Shown one piece after another: positions 32,159-40,598 of a DNA stretch of 40,672 nucleotides. The notes beneath the pieces are model-generated. The model searched no databases. It had not been told where the DNA came from and saw only the letters and a program-made list of their open reading frames with translations. A program made the translations under genes and the position numbers. The DNA comes from an uncultured Granulosicoccaceae bacterium. Lineage in GTDB: Bacteria; Pseudomonadota; Gammaproteobacteria; Granulosicoccales; Granulosicoccaceae. The stretch is taken from assembly GCA_938003855.1 (NCBI GenBank), contig CALKXD010000093.1, forward strand, positions 1-40,672. Reading direction: 5' to 3'. Position 1 is the first letter of the stretch; each line of letters begins with the position of its first letter.

Positions 32159-33978
32159 ATGACTTTGTAATCAAGCTGGCAAACGTCAACGGCACGGGAT
32201 CGGCAAGCTCGAACGGGCTTCTGATGAAGTCTATATTCCGCATGGGTATCCCGGTGGTTGGCAAGAATTTTTTTCCATCCAATATTCAGGGGTTGCCCAC
32301 CTGGTATGAGATCCGGGTAACCAAAGACGGCTATACCTGCCGTACCGGTACCACTGACATTATGGTGGCGATGAACGCCGAGACCTATGCTGCTGACCTC
32401 GCCGAATTGCGACCCGGCGGTTTTTTGCTCTACGACTCCACCTGGCCGCGCCGGGGGCTCCACGAACGCGACGACATTACCACGCTTGGTGTTCCGCTGT
32501 CCGGCATGTGCAATGAAGCATTCGAGTCTGCGCGGGCTAAAGTGCTGATGAAAAACGTTGCCTATGTAGGCGCGCTGGTGGCACTGCTCGATATAGAAAT
32601 GCCAGTGGTCGAGCAGTTGCTGGAAGAAACATTCTCCTCCAAATCCCATTTGATGGATGCAAACCTGCAGGCCATCCGGATGGGCTACGACTATGCAATC
32701 GAGCATTTCAGCTGTCCGCTGGATTTGCGACTCGAGCGTATGGATAAAACCGACGGTTACGTGATGGTCGATGGCAACACTACCGCAGGTCTGGGGTCGG
32801 TCTACGCAGGAGCCACCGTCGTCAGCTGGTACCCGATTACGCCATCTACCTCACTGATTGATTCCTACAGTATTTTTTGCCGGCAACTGCGGGTAGACAA
32901 AAGCCCCGACGGTAAGCCTGTGAATAATTACTGCGTAATTCAGGCCGAGGACGAGCTTGCCGCGATTGGCATGGTGCTGGGAGCCAACTGGAACGGGGCC
33001 AGAGCATTTACGTCTACCAGCGGGCCGGGTATCTCCCTGATGAGTGAGTTTCTAGGGCTTGCCTACTATGCTGAAATTCCAGCGGTTATTTTTGATGTGC
33101 AGCGAGTGGGACCGTCTACCGGTATGCCGACCCGCACACAGCAGTGTGACATCACCGCTGCGGCCTATGCTTCACACGGTGATACCCGACACGTACTGTT
33201 GTTTCCGGCCGACCCCACCGAGTGCTTTGAGATGGCGTTAAATGCGTTTGATCTGGCTGAACGACTGCAAACGCCTGTGATTGTCTTGTCCGACCTCGAT
33301 ATCGGTATGAACGACTGGATGATTCCGGAAATTCAGTGGGACGATACCTATCAGCCTGATCGCGGTAAAGTGTATGACGCTGCGGCCCTGCGTGATATGG
33401 ATAAATTTTATCGCTACCTCGATGTAGACGGCGACGCCATTCCCTGGCGCACACTGCCGGGTGTGGATGCCACCGGTGCCTATTTTGTGCGAGGTTCTGG
33501 TCACAATCAGTATGGCGGGTACACCGAGAAGTCTGACGAATACCAACAGGTGCTTGATCGGTTGCGTCGCAAGTCAGCCACTGCCGCGTCACTGGTGCCT
33601 GCGCCGGTGATCGAGCACGGTGCTGATGTCGGAGGTGAAAAAAACTGGGCAGTGCTGTCGGTCGGCAGTTGCCACGGTGCCATTGTAGAGGCGCGTGATC
33701 GGCTCGCCAATGAGCAGGTGTCGTTTGACTACCTGCGCTTAAAGGCATTTCCGTTTGATGACTCAGTCAGAGACTTTATTTTAACCTATCAACGGGTGTT
33801 TGTGATTGAGCAAAATCGCGATGCGCAACTGCGTCAGTTACTGGTGAATGAATTAGAGATCGACCCGGCCAGACTGGTGCCGTTGCTATCCTATGATGGC
33901 ATGCCCGTTGGCAGTGACTTCATCGTCGAGGCTGTTAAAAAAGAGTTGCAGCAACAGGAGGCGGCTAACGCCGGCTAA
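32137..33978 (+). CDS. korA: 2-oxoacid:ferredoxin oxidoreductase subunit alpha, gamma-alpha fusion
   Basis: A 613-residue subunit that fuses the gamma domain (about 1-190) with the alpha domain, as in KorA. Gamma contributes IKLANVNGTGSASSNGLLM and PTWYEIRV. The alpha part holds DGNTTAGLGSVYAGATVV, then SWYPITPSTSLID and QAEDELAAIGM, where the conserved Glu activates TPP, and TSTSGPGISLMSEF. With KorB it oxidatively decarboxylates a 2-oxoacid with CoA, giving acyl-CoA, CO2 and reduced ferredoxin. 2-Oxoglutarate is the likeliest substrate, on family resemblance only. ATG 32137 follows AGAAGG and overlaps the previous gene by 22 bases. Confidence 0.93.
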   Translation: MSANNRVNDFVIKLANVNGTGSASSNGLLMKSIFRMGIPVVGKNFFPSNIQGLPTWYEIRVTKDGYTCRTGTTDIMVAMNAETYAADLAELRPGGFLLYDSTWPRRGLHERDDITTLGVPLSGMCNEAFESARAKVLMKNVAYVGALVALLDIEMPVVEQLLEETFSSKSHLMDANLQAIRMGYDYAIEHFSCPLDLRLERMDKTDGYVMVDGNTTAGLGSVYAGATVVSWYPITPSTSLIDSYSIFCRQLRVDKSPDGKPVNNYCVIQAEDELAAIGMVLGANWNGARAFTSTSGPGISLMSEFLGLAYYAEIPAVIFDVQRVGPSTGMPTRTQQCDITAAAYASHGDTRHVLLFPADPTECFEMALNAFDLAERLQTPVIVLSDLDIGMNDWMIPEIQWDDTYQPDRGKVYDAAALRDMDKFYRYLDVDGDAIPWRTLPGVDATGAYFVRGSGHNQYGGYTEKSDEYQQVLDRLRRKSATAASLVPAPVIEHGADVGGEKNWAVLSVGSCHGAIVEARDRLANEQVSFDYLRLKAFPFDDSVRDFILTYQRVFVIEQNRDAQLRQLLVNELEIDPARLVPLLSYDGMPVGSDFIVEAVKKELQQQEAANAG

Positions 33979-33983
33979 CTGAA

Positions 33984-35039
33984 TTGAGCTATATTACTAA
34001 ACCCGCGATCACCCATCCCGATCTCCCTCGTAACGCCGTCGGACTGACATTGCGTGATTACGAAGGCAGTATGTCGACGCTGTGCGCAGGCTGTGGTCAC
34101 GACTCTGTATCCGCCGCCATTATGCAGGCCTACTTTGAGCTCGCCATAGAGCCTCACCGGGTGGCCAAGGTATCGGGCATCGGCTGTTCCAGTAAAACAC
34201 CCACCTATTTTCTAGGTGGCGCGCATGGCTTTAATTCAGTGCATGGTCGAATGCCATCGATTGCCACCGGGGCAAATGCCGCCAACCGCCAGTTGCAATA
34301 TATCGGTGTGTCCGGTGACGGTGATTCTCTGTCAATCGGTCTTGGTCAGTTTGCGCATGCAATCCGTCGCAATGTAAATATGCTCTATATGCTCGAGAAC
34401 AACGGTGTCTATGGATTAACCAAAGGGCAGTTTTCAGCCAGCGCTGACAAGGGCAGCAAAGCCAAAAAAGGTGACGCTAATGCCTACTCTCCGATTGATC
34501 CCGCGTTGCTGGCGATCTCTCTGGGCTGCACCTTTGTGGGTAGAAGTTTTTCCGGTGATAAAGAACATCTGGTGCCGCTCATTAAAAGTGCCATCAGTCA
34601 TTCGGGCTTTGCGTTGCTCGATATCATTTCGCCCTGCGTCACTTTTAATGACCATGAAGGTTCCACCAAAAGCTATGCGCATACCCGCGAGCATATGCGG
34701 GAAACTGTCTATGCAGACTTTGTCGGTCAGCACGAAGAAATCGTCACACGTGTTGAGCCCGGTGAATATCGGCAGGTCACCATGCACGATGGCAGTCGGG
34801 TCGGGTTGCGCCGCGTCGATGACACCTATGATCCCACCGACCGGATTTCAGCGATCTCCTACATTGAGAAGTATCGAGCCGGGGGTGCCGTGGTCACAGG
34901 CCTGCTCTATGTTGAAGAAAGCAGCGAAGATATGCACAGTACGCTGGGCAGTGCTGAACAGGCCATGAGTGATCTGCCATACGAAAAACTCAATCCCGGT
35001 GCAGAAGCCCTGAAGCGGATACAGGCGCGCTGGCGCTAA
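33984..35039 (+). CDS. korB: 2-oxoacid:ferredoxin oxidoreductase subunit beta
   Basis: The TPP- and cluster-binding beta subunit, 351 residues. Cluster ligands Cys34 and Cys37 (LCAGCGHD), Cys68 (GIGCSSK) and Cys218 (ISPCVTF) are all present, and the TPP motif runs from GDGDSLSIGLGQF (111-123) to ENNGVYGLTKGQ with Asn139/140. Start TTG 33984 is the only usual start codon after the in-frame stop at 33966; a strong AGGAGG at 33957-33962 lies further upstream than ideal, inside the end of korA. The gene follows korA by five bases and converges on the EamA gene with a gap of nine bases. Confidence 0.94.
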   Translation: MSYITKPAITHPDLPRNAVGLTLRDYEGSMSTLCAGCGHDSVSAAIMQAYFELAIEPHRVAKVSGIGCSSKTPTYFLGGAHGFNSVHGRMPSIATGANAANRQLQYIGVSGDGDSLSIGLGQFAHAIRRNVNMLYMLENNGVYGLTKGQFSASADKGSKAKKGDANAYSPIDPALLAISLGCTFVGRSFSGDKEHLVPLIKSAISHSGFALLDIISPCVTFNDHEGSTKSYAHTREHMRETVYADFVGQHEEIVTRVEPGEYRQVTMHDGSRVGLRRVDDTYDPTDRISAISYIEKYRAGGAVVTGLLYVEESSEDMHSTLGSAEQAMSDLPYEKLNPGAEALKRIQARWR

Positions 35040-35048
35040 GCGGCAGAG

Positions 35049-35999
35049 TCAGCTTTGTGGCGGTATCAATGCGCGTGCGCCGCGTCGTTGCATCCCAAGC
35101 CGATGTTCGCGAAGTACGATCAGGCAGCCGGCAAGGATAACTATTGCCGCACCACACAGCACGATACCAGTGGGTATTTCGTCGAACAGTAAATAGCCGA
35201 TGATCAGTGCAAACAGCATTGAGGTATATTCAAACGGTGCAATCACGGCAATCTCTGCGTGGCGATAACTCTCGGTCAGAAAGATCTGACCTATACCGCC
35301 CAGCAACCCTGCTGTGACCAGCAGAGTGGTCTCGGTTACGCTCGGCCAGGCCCACCCGAAAGGCAATGTCGCCAGAGCGAGGCCGGCTGAACTGATCGAG
35401 AACCAGAATACAATCGCTGATGTTTTCTCGGTACGAATCAGGTTTCTGACAAATACCTGTGCAAGCGCTGACAGCACCGCCGCGCAGGCGCAGGCAAGTG
35501 CGCCGAGTAGCTCGCGGGAATTATCCGTTGTACCGGTCGGGTCGACAGCGCCCTCTGATATCAGTCGCGGTGACAGCACCAGCATCACGCCGACAAAACC
35601 AAGCAGCACTGCAGTCAGCCGATACAGGCGTACTTTCTCGCCAAGGAACATTGCCGCGAATACCGTGACCAGCAGTGGTGCTGCGTAGCCGATGGCGACC
35701 GCCTCTGACAATGGCAGCCGGGTTAGCCCGACAAAACCCAGTGCCATCGCGCTGGTGCCGATCAGGCCCCGCCATAAATGACTGAATGGATCTTTGGTGG
35801 CGAGTTGCGCCGGCAGCGTTTGCAGCGATCCGCTGCGCCAGATGATCCAGAGTAGAATTGGCGGTATCGCAAACAGTGAGCGAAAGAACACCGCCTCGCC
35901 CGCGGGAATTGCGCCTGCTGTCTGCTTGATGCAGGCAAACATCATCAGAAACAGCACGACTGAGAATACTTTAAAACCGATACCGCGAAGAGGATTCAT
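35049..35999 (-). CDS. EamA/DMT-family transporter
   Basis: A drug/metabolite transporter superfamily protein of 316 residues with about ten hydrophobic segments in two EamA repeats. The first repeat covers about 5-145, including EAVFFRSLFAIPP and GEKVRLYRLTAVLLGFVGVMLVL. The second covers about 160-305, with GGIGQIFLTESYRHAEIAVIAPFEYTSMLFALI (split) and GYLLFDEIPTG. Relatives export amino acids, nucleosides or other metabolites, and the substrate cannot be predicted. Start ATG 35999 has no clear ribosome site. The product is an inner-membrane protein. It converges on korB and shares no obvious pathway with it. Confidence 0.92.
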   Translation of the reverse strand: MNPLRGIGFKVFSVVLFLMMFACIKQTAGAIPAGEAVFFRSLFAIPPILLWIIWRSGSLQTLPAQLATKDPFSHLWRGLIGTSAMALGFVGLTRLPLSEAVAIGYAAPLLVTVFAAMFLGEKVRLYRLTAVLLGFVGVMLVLSPRLISEGAVDPTGTTDNSRELLGALACACAAVLSALAQVFVRNLIRTEKTSAIVFWFSISSAGLALATLPFGWAWPSVTETTLLVTAGLLGGIGQIFLTESYRHAEIAVIAPFEYTSMLFALIIGYLLFDEIPTGIVLCGAAIVILAGCLIVLREHRLGMQRRGARALIPPQS

Positions 36000-36161
36000 T
36001 GATTGAGATCATAAGGACGGAAAAAAACATCAGCCAGCGTCTGACCCGGCAGATGCCTCGATGCAACGGGGTAATCTATTGCTAGCGACCGGTGAGCGCG
36101 CGCCTGCAGACAACCGTCTGGCACGGAGGCCGCCTATTTACATAGCTTTGCGTTGTCCGGC

Positions 36162-36920
36162 TTAGTTGCGCCAGCTACTGTCGGTGAGGTCGAGCTGTTG
36201 TTTCATTTGCTCGAAGTGTGCAATCGACATGTCGGTGTAGTCGTCCCAGCCGGCTGCGGTTTTTTCGGCGAGGTCATCGTCCATGATACTCAACGGCTGA
36301 CCGGTGGAATATGCCAGAACCATGGTGCGTGCCGCGCGCTCGAGAAAATACAGTTGATCAAACGCTTCGGCGACTGTTTCAGCGGCAACAGACACGCCGT
36401 GGTTGCCCATCATCATGATTGAATGATTGCCGAAGGCGCTGGCAATACGTTGTCCTTCGGCATTGTCGTCGGCGATACCACCGAAAGACAGATCGACGGC
36501 AACGCGGTTGTAAAAGCGTGCCGTGTTTTGATCAATCGGCTTGATGACCGGGTCTTTTAAACCGCACAGAGCGGTGGCGTAGGGCGGATGGCAATGCAGC
36601 AGCACGCGTGCCTGCGGGACCGCTGCATGGATGTTGCCGTGGATACACCAGGCCGACGGGTCGGGTGCGTTGTCTGATGTCATCACGGTATCGTCGTCGG
36701 TGTTCAGCAGTAACAGGTCGCTGGCACAGAGGCTGGCAAAATGTTTCCAGCGCGGGTTGAGCAAAAAGGTTTTGCCATCGTCTGATACCGCAGCACTGAA
36801 ATGGTTGGCGACGGATTCATGCCAGTCGAAGTGCACCGCCAGCCGAAAAGCGGCGGCCAGGTCTATCCGCAGCTGTTGTTCATCGATTGCCTTTTGCGAT
36901 GTGTTCGCGTTGCTGCTCAT
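36162..36920 (-). CDS. Class II aldolase/adducin family protein
   Basis: A 252-residue protein of the class II aldolase/adducin family, larger than the L-fuculose-type gene at 15.6 kb. HESVANHFSAAV is the phosphate-site entrance, HCHPPYATA (zinc His pair) follows ARVLLHCHP, and GNHGVSVAAETVAEAF gives the third zinc His. These are the pattern of the family, whose members include aldolases, decarboxylases and dehydratase-like forms acting on hydroxylated substrates. ATG 36920 has AAGG 7 bases upstream. It is divergent from the aspartate dehydrogenase gene. The reaction is not predictable. Confidence 0.88.
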   Translation of the reverse strand: MSSNANTSQKAIDEQQLRIDLAAAFRLAVHFDWHESVANHFSAAVSDDGKTFLLNPRWKHFASLCASDLLLLNTDDDTVMTSDNAPDPSAWCIHGNIHAAVPQARVLLHCHPPYATALCGLKDPVIKPIDQNTARFYNRVAVDLSFGGIADDNAEGQRIASAFGNHSIMMMGNHGVSVAAETVAEAFDQLYFLERAARTMVLAYSTGQPLSIMDDDLAEKTAAGWDDYTDMSIAHFEQMKQQLDLTDSSWRN

Positions 36921-37378
36921 AGCGCGCCTTGAATAGTGTTGCCGGGGGTGACGGTGTAGATTGCGCTACTTTAATTCAACCGCAAATTGAATGCTACGCT
37001 GCCCTTGCTTTAATGAGTTTATAGTTTTTAAAGGCGGTATGAACAGCCAGACCCGGAAGTACCACGGCAATCACCGGTCTGACGATTCCTTCCATCATTG
37101 ACGGAGGCCGGGCCATTGCGGTTAAAAACGCCGGAGCGTAGAGGCAGGTCCGGTTTTTTGTGCCATGGTCCCGCTGGTAGAGATTAAAAAAATACTAAAA
37201 ATGCTGATGGTGACAAAAAACAAAGACCACGGGTGCGTGAAAGGAGCAGAAACGTCTGTTGAAAGTGTCAGAGACCGCGACAGCCGATACTTGTCAGAAG
37301 CGACAGCCGATATTTGGTATCTTTTATAGTGTCGGGGCCGTATTTCGGTCTGTGCTTACCGCTGCCAGCGAGGATAAG
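36921..37378. other. Upstream region of the aspartate dehydrogenase gene
   Basis: A 458-base stretch between divergent genes. A short ORF at 37039-37101 (20 residues, four His, AAAGG upstream) is followed by a weak hairpin CCGGA/TCCGG at 37131-37153 with T6 at 37154-37159, a leader-plus-terminator arrangement. Two 13-bp direct repeats lie at 37277-37312. A longer in-frame extension of the dehydrogenase from TTG 37259 (with AAAGGAG at 37240-37246) also falls here. Confidence 0.4.
37277..37312. repeat. 13-bp direct repeats spaced by two helical turns
   Basis: GCGACAGCCGATA occurs at 37277-37289 and again at 37300-37312, exactly 23 bases apart and so on about the same face of the helix. They lie 67-102 bases upstream of the dehydrogenase start chosen here. 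Paired regulator half-sites are a reasonable guess; if the longer start is used, they would be inside coding sequence. Confidence 0.6.
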
Positions 37379-38206
37379 GTGATCAACATAGACAAAAAAA
37401 GTGACGTCAAGGTGGCCATTGGCGGTTTAGGTGCCATCGGGCTTGAGGTGGCGCGTTGTCTGGATGCTGGTGGCATCCCCGGAATGGCGCTTGGGGCTGT
37501 GGCGGTGCGCGATCAGGAAAAAGCGCGGAGAAACACGGCAGCGTTCCGGCGACCGGTTGGTCTGGTATCGATAGATCAGTTAGGTGCAGAGGCCGATATC
37601 GTCATCGAGTGCGCACCGAAAGCGGTATTCACCGAGATCGCCGAATCCGCCATCAGTCGCGGTAGAACCTTTATGCCGCTGTCAGTAGGTGCGCTGCTGG
37701 ATCATTCGCACTTGCTCGAAGATGCCAGTCGCCACGGTGCTGTTATCTATGTTCCCACTGGCGCGCTGCTGGGGCTGGACGCTGTCAAGGCCGTTGCGGA
37801 AGGCGGGGTTAACAGCATAAGCCTGGTCACCCGCAAGCCACCGGACGGTTTACGTGGTGCCCCCTATCTACTGGAAAACAACATCAGTGTTGATAACCTC
37901 ACCCGGGCCACGCAGGTGTTCGGCGGCACTGCCCGTGAAGCTGCCAGAGCGTTTCCAGCTAATGTGAATGTTGCAGCGGCTCTGGCACTGGCGGGTATTG
38001 GCCCTGACCGAACCACCGTAGAGGTTTGGGCAGACCCGTCGGTTAATCGGAATATGCACACGATTAATGTCGATGCTGATGCCTCTGGTTTTACCATGAG
38101 CATTCAAAACGTGCCAAGCGAAACGCCTGCCACGGGAAAAATCACAGCGCTCAGTGTCATTGCCGCGTTGCGTCGCTTTACGGCAACGCTGGTGGTGGGC
38201 ACCTGA
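37379..38206 (+). CDS. nadX: L-aspartate dehydrogenase (NadX-like, DUF108)
   Basis: A 275-residue protein of the aspartate dehydrogenase family, which converts L-aspartate to iminoaspartate/oxaloacetate plus NH3 with NAD(P). The Rossmann motif GGLGAIG (15-21) is followed by IVIECAP. Conserved catalytic-domain stretches are VPTGALLGLDAV, RKPPDGLRGAPYL, FPANVNVAAALALAG and VWADPSVNRNMHTI, with catalytic His227. GTG 37379 is preferred: it has GAGG 5 bases upstream and gives the usual family length, whereas the TTG at 37259 would add 40 residues. The enzyme can supply NAD synthesis or aspartate catabolism; no nad genes are near. Confidence 0.9.
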   Translation: MINIDKKSDVKVAIGGLGAIGLEVARCLDAGGIPGMALGAVAVRDQEKARRNTAAFRRPVGLVSIDQLGAEADIVIECAPKAVFTEIAESAISRGRTFMPLSVGALLDHSHLLEDASRHGAVIYVPTGALLGLDAVKAVAEGGVNSISLVTRKPPDGLRGAPYLLENNISVDNLTRATQVFGGTAREAARAFPANVNVAAALALAGIGPDRTTVEVWADPSVNRNMHTINVDADASGFTMSIQNVPSETPATGKITALSVIAALRRFTATLVVGT

Positions 38207-38221
38207 AAACAGCGGGCGGTA

Positions 38222-38770
38222 TCAGTCGAGCAATCCAGTGGGGTCACCATCAATGCTTAATAGATTTTTCTTTTTCCAGAATGCCTCGACTCCGTCTTGT
38301 CCCATGTTTTCGTACCAGGGTACAAGATCTGTTTCGGCACGGTGCCGGAGCAGGGACATCTCAGGCACACCACTGCCGCAGGCGGTTGTTACCAGATCTA
38401 TGTCCAGCGTAAAAATATTTCGTGCACCGGCATAGTCAGGAAACAACCGGTAAAGCTGTTCCCATTGCTGATCCCGCGGATGTACCACGCTTGCGGTTCC
38501 ATACAAACGCAGGATCAGATGATCGCCGGAAAAAGCGCAGAACATCAGCGTCATTCTGGGTTGTTGCCGTATATGGGCGGCGGTCTCGTTACCGCTGCCG
38601 GTAACGCTGAGCCAGATGATTTGCTGGCTATTGATTACCTTCAGTGAATCCAGGCCCTTTGGCGACAGGTTAACCCGTCCGTCGGCAGCTGCAGTGGCGA
38701 CAAAAAACAACGATTGCTGTTTGATAAAAGAAACCAGTGTATTGTTCAGTTGTGTTGCTTTGATGCCCAT
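38222..38770 (-). CDS. Pyridoxamine 5'-phosphate oxidase family FMN-binding protein
   Basis: A 182-residue split-barrel flavoprotein of the PNPOx-like family. GRVNLSPKGLDSLKVI supplies the FMN phosphate region, SGNETAAHIRQQPRMTLMFCAF the typical strand-helix part, and a C-terminal WKKKNLLSIDGDPTGL is visible. Such proteins bind FMN, F420 or heme and act as reductases; most are of unknown substrate. The start ATG 38770 has GGAG 5 bases upstream, so the longer in-frame start at 38812 is rejected. It converges on nadX with a gap of 15 bases and is divergent from the BLUF gene, with 156 bases between starts. Confidence 0.85.
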   Translation of the reverse strand: MGIKATQLNNTLVSFIKQQSLFFVATAAADGRVNLSPKGLDSLKVINSQQIIWLSVTGSGNETAAHIRQQPRMTLMFCAFSGDHLILRLYGTASVVHPRDQQWEQLYRLFPDYAGARNIFTLDIDLVTTACGSGVPEMSLLRHRAETDLVPWYENMGQDGVEAFWKKKNLLSIDGDPTGLLD

Positions 38771-38926
38771 TGTGTCTCCGCCGACCAGGTTTGTTCGCAG
38801 ACAGCCTAACAACCCGCTACTGACAGCGTGATGTCAGTAGAGATGTGACTGTGCCTGATCATTACACTCAAGTTTACAAAGTTGTGGTCGTAAACATGCG
38901 GTTTAGACCAATGGAGAATTAATCGC

Positions 38927-39421
38927 ATGGATGCGGCATCGAATTGGGATCAGGCTCGTTTAGACGCCGAAGTCGAACTCGACCCTGCCTACCAGCTCCT
39001 CTATATAAGTGCTGCGAAGCACGAGTTCTCAGAGTCCGAGCTAGAGCAATTGCTGACCGCTGCGCGGACAAACAATGACGCCCTCAATGTGACCGGAATG
39101 CTGCTGTACCATGAAGGGTCGTTTATACAGGCACTTGAAGGACCTCAAGAGCAGGTTGAGCAACTGTATAAAAAGATCGGCACAGATTCGCGACACGTAG
39201 AAACAAAAGTTCTCTACCGGGGCGATGTCCCGGATCGCAATTTTAAAAACTGGTCAATGGGATTTTTCAGATCCAGTCAGTCGTCTGCTGCAAATCTCGA
39301 GGGATTTCATCAATTTTTGCGCACCGGGTTTCGAAGTGGTTCAAAAGAAGATGAGGGGCTGGCTCGCAAAGCGCTGCTGGCATTCCGCGAAGGGAAATGG
39401 CACGCCGCTGACCAGGGTTAG
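38927..39421 (+). CDS. BLUF-domain blue-light sensor, stand-alone
   Basis: A 164-residue protein consisting of one BLUF domain (about 22-115), a flavin-binding photoreceptor fold that responds to blue light. The five key residues of AppA recur at a constant offset of +5: Tyr26 (Tyr21), Asn50 (Asn45), Gln68 (Gln63), Trp109 (Trp104) and Met111 (Met106). Typical stretches are LLYISAAKHEF, NVTGMLLYHEGSFIQALEG and NWSMGF. It has no EAL, cyclase or other output domain, so it is a short BLUF protein that must signal by binding a partner. ATG 38927 has GGAG about 12 bases upstream. It is divergent from a PPOX-like flavoprotein. Its target is unknown. Confidence 0.96.
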   Translation: MDAASNWDQARLDAEVELDPAYQLLYISAAKHEFSESELEQLLTAARTNNDALNVTGMLLYHEGSFIQALEGPQEQVEQLYKKIGTDSRHVETKVLYRGDVPDRNFKNWSMGFFRSSQSSAANLEGFHQFLRTGFRSGSKEDEGLARKALLAFREGKWHAADQG

Positions 39422-39532
39422 GGATACGGCCCGACCGGCTATCCCGTTAACAACCTGTAGTACTGTTTCTGAAGCCTCCAAAGCGCATCAGTAAGGCCAG
39501 GGAACACGGCCATGGCATCCGGTGACACGTCG

Positions 39533-39703
39533 TCATCGTGTCATGACCCGTGCTTCTCCCTCGAGAGTGTGTGTGACTGCAGCGTGGTCAAGTTCGGGTG
39601 AGCGGAACAACCAGTAAATAACGCAGAAGAAAGTGGCGCAGTTGATGATGTCTGCTGCAATGCCGTCGTAGCGCCTGCCCGTGATATCCGGGGGGAGTCC
39701 CGG
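39533..39703 (-). pseudogene. Possible decayed membrane-protein remnant
   Basis: In one minus-strand frame about 56 codons are open, without any usual start codon, and use codons like the neighbouring genes. They read GRRYDGIAADIINCATFF and then a hydrophobic CVIYWLFRSPELD, so one membrane helix with a charged tail. The frame ends at TGA 39533-39535 and is closed upstream by TAA 39704-39706. It may be the end of a truncated gene. The region around it, 39422-39985, holds nothing else I can support. Confidence 0.25.
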
Positions 39704-39985
39704 TTAGTGCATTTATACCTATTCACTTTCGCAAGGCAACCGGGCACTGGCGGTGGCGTTGTATTTACCGATAAAAAATTTAAATGAAGAAGCAGCAAAG
39801 GCAGAGGGGTAGCTTGCCGGTGCTTGTAACGTGTGGCGGCGGGCGGTTCATACAACATGCTGTTGCGCGACGGCTGACTGCCGGTTAGTGCAGGACAGCG
39901 TCGTTAACCATTGTTTTGCGCCCGGGGGCGCACGGTTGACGGGAATTGGCTCAAACAGCCCGTCGCAGATGATTGTCGACAAAGG

Positions 39986-40189
39986 CTATTTTTTGTTGGC
40001 GTCGGATTTATTATAAGCCAACACGGGTACTGAGAAGTCGATGTCTACATCCCGTGGGATTTTACGCCGGTCGTACTGCCCCTGCCACGGGTGACTCGCA
40101 GCCTTGATCGAAATCTCACTGGGATCGATGTGGGTTTTGCGGGTTTTCTTTTTATAGCTGTCTTCTTCGGGTATCAAATCGAAGTCCAT
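39986..40189 (-). CDS. Small lysine-rich hypothetical protein, 67 residues
   Basis: Not recognised. The chain is hydrophilic, with acidic and lysine-rich stretches (MDFDLIPEEDSYKKKTRKTH) and a mixed end (VDIDFSVPVLAYNKSDANKK). It has no signal or membrane segment. ATG 40189 is used, with purine-rich AAAGAGAG about 10 bases upstream; a longer frame from 40234 adds 15 residues. Codon use is normal. It could be a small regulatory or cofactor-binding protein. Confidence 0.45.
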   Translation of the reverse strand: MDFDLIPEEDSYKKKTRKTHIDPSEISIKAASHPWQGQYDRRKIPRDVDIDFSVPVLAYNKSDANKK

Positions 40190-40598
40190 AGCGGATGCTC
40201 TCTTTCGCGTGCTGAATTTTAATTGTCTGTTCAACTATCGGGTATCGGTCAATTAGTGTTTTTTTTTAGCCGACTGCCTGCCACCGACGGTATCGAGTTA
40301 CCGGCGGCGTCGGTTTGCGGCCATAATCGCAGTCGATTGGTCGCCCGGCAGATCAACGGATTAGTACCTATCCGGAAACAGGGTGTCGCAAGGATCATTC
40401 AGGTGGGTGAGATGTTGCCCACCCCATGGAGGCGCTTAGTTATTCTTAAGTAACTGCCGGTGGTTGGCAAAAGAGTGCGTGCCTGAGCGGTACGCAGTTG
40501 CGCTTTGTTTCTGGATGGGCACTGATTAGTCATAACAACTGAAATCTCCCCCCGGGGAATTTGCGTAAACCGGGCGGCACGTGGAAGGAAAACAGCTG
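40190..40598. other. Intergenic region before the last gene
   Basis: About 409 bases with no gene supported. A T9-type run near 40256-40265 and GC-rich short inverse stretches near 40550-40575 are present, but no complete terminator or promoter could be assigned. Confidence 0.35.

Noticed and set aside
39541-39858. 105-residue minus-strand frame
   Set aside because: Low-complexity Pro/Thr/Ser-rich content and a different frame from the more coding-like remnant.
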